From assembly GCA_009926865.1 (NCBI GenBank), contig RFOD01000024.1:1-32637 (forward strand): a stretch of DNA of 32,637 nucleotides, written 5' to 3'. Of this stretch, positions 32,034-32,637 are shown piece by piece. Position 1 is the first letter of the stretch; every line of letters begins with the position of its first letter. Source of the DNA: Gammaproteobacteria bacterium. Its GTDB lineage: Bacteria > Pseudomonadota > Gammaproteobacteria > Steroidobacterales > Steroidobacteraceae. The translations under genes and the position numbers were made by a program. The notes under the pieces are model-generated. The model saw nothing but the letters and a program-made list of their open reading frames with translations. It had not been told where the DNA came from and did no database searches.

Positions 32034-32495
32034 CTAGGATGCCAAATCCGTGCGCTCAGCGGGGCGCCAAAGCGCTTCGAGCTCTCGCTGTTCGCGTCTA
32101 GCCACATCCCGCCTGACCTCCGCTGCTGCTTTATCAGCAATCATATTTAAGGCCTTCGCAAAGCCACGCTTCTTCGCCACCTCTTCGGCAGCCGCTTCTA
32201 CCAAAAACTCCGCCTGCGCAACTTTACGCTCCTGCTCGACCGACAACTGCGCCAACCAGTTCGAGAAATCGCGCGTCTGTCGCCAGGCGAGCACATGGCG
32301 AACCTGCGCCTCGCGCTCGATTGAGAGCGCGGCGTAATCCTGACAGTAATCGGCCACCGCACTCAAGCGCTGCTGCTCGGCGCGTAATGTCGCCAAGCGG
32401 GCCGCCCAACCTGCCTCAGCCACCCGCGCAAACGTATCACCGACCTTGGCAATACGGCCCATGCGCATCGCGCGTCGACGGGACCGGTCACTCAT
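32034..32495 (-). CDS. fliJ: Flagellar export chaperone-like protein FliJ
   Basis: At 153 residues, entirely helical and charged, this is FliJ by position after fliI and by its coiled-coil pattern: RLATLRAEQQRLSAVADYCQ and QLSVEQERKVAQAEFLVEAA, with a basic beginning MSDRSRRRAMRMGRIAKV. FliJ acts as the central stalk of the FliI ATPase ring. Its ATG overlaps the fliI stop as ATGA. Confidence 0.85.
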   Translation of the reverse strand: MSDRSRRRAMRMGRIAKVGDTFARVAEAGWAARLATLRAEQQRLSAVADYCQDYAALSIEREAQVRHVLAWRQTRDFSNWLAQLSVEQERKVAQAEFLVEAAAEEVAKKRGFAKALNMIADKAAAEVRRDVARREQRELEALWRPAERTDLAS

Positions 32496-32637
32496 TTCAT
32501 GACCACTGACAACTGATTAAAGGCTTGCCCCAAGGTGACTTGCTCATCGAGATCTTGCATCAAAAAATCTCGCATCGCCGTGCGTCGACGAATCGCCTCA
32601 TCGAGCTCAGAATCTGCGCCCTCACGATACGCGCCCA
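32492..32637 (-). CDS. fliI: Flagellum-specific ATP synthase FliI (C-terminal end only)
   Basis: The gene enters from the right edge; only the last 48 codons are visible, translated by hand: GAYREGADSELDEAIRRR, then MRDFLMQDLDEQVTLGQAF and a terminal LSVVMK. GAY(R/x)xGxDxxLDxAI is the conserved C-terminal motif of FliI and related export ATPases. FliI powers the early step of flagellar export and is regulated by FliH. The stop at 32492 overlaps the fliJ start. Confidence 0.9.
   Translation of the reverse strand, partial: GAYREGADSELDEAIRRRTAMRDFLMQDLDEQVTLGQAFNQLSVVMK

Overview
The window looks like a chromosomal segment of a polarly flagellated gammaproteobacterium, probably aquatic. The grounds are the order of the flagellar genes (fliI-J-K-L-M-N-O-P-Q-R-flhB, then flhA-flhF-flhG-fliA, as in Pseudomonas and Vibrio), a sodium-type PomA/PomB motor pair, a FlgP/FlgT-like outer-ring gene pair, a YbdG/MscM-type channel and a sigma-54-type promoter before flhA. 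I cannot place the family from sequence alone. No rRNA, tRNA, CRISPR array, insertion sequence or phage gene was seen, and no gene-free stretch exceeds about 230 bases.

Left part (1-6.9 kb), metabolic and transport genes: a truncated acetolactate-synthase-like ThDP enzyme; a frameshifted MscM-type mechanosensitive channel; a three-gene operon joined by two ATGA overlaps (GPH-type sugar:cation symporter, a 125-residue unknown, a SAM methyltransferase); a Tat-exported DUF1838 protein; a two-TM small protein; and a secreted DUF1566-like protein.

Middle part (6.9-15.6 kb), motor and ion handling: pomA-pomB plus a 133-residue unknown on the plus strand; then, on the minus strand, a voltage-sensor-like membrane protein with no recognisable K+ filter, a ClC chloride carrier, and an operon of a duplicated DUF1538 membrane protein, two different PII-like proteins and a 243-residue unknown. 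This last operon is the best candidate for a poorly described system: a PII-gated transporter with a dedicated extra partner.

Right part (15.7-32.6 kb), flagellar export, switch and regulation: nearly all genes are on the minus strand and closely packed. From upstream: fliI (partial), fliJ, fliK, fliL, fliM, fliN, fliO, fliP, fliQ, fliR, flhB, then three unrecognised genes (the first overlaps flhB by 4 bases; the second carries five 13-residue repeats; the third is a membrane-anchored coiled-coil protein). Two plus-strand genes resembling FlgP and FlgT lie between these and flhA. The flhA-flhF-flhG-fliA operon follows, with a good sigma-54 site before flhA.

Oddities: flhB is interrupted by a +1 frameshift and has NPTE instead of the NPTH autocleavage motif; FlhF keeps only its P-loop among the usual GTPase motifs; PomB has a long QG-rich linker and what looks like a degenerate second copy of its C-terminal domain. 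Two independent frameshifts in conserved genes mean sequencing or assembly error has to be considered.
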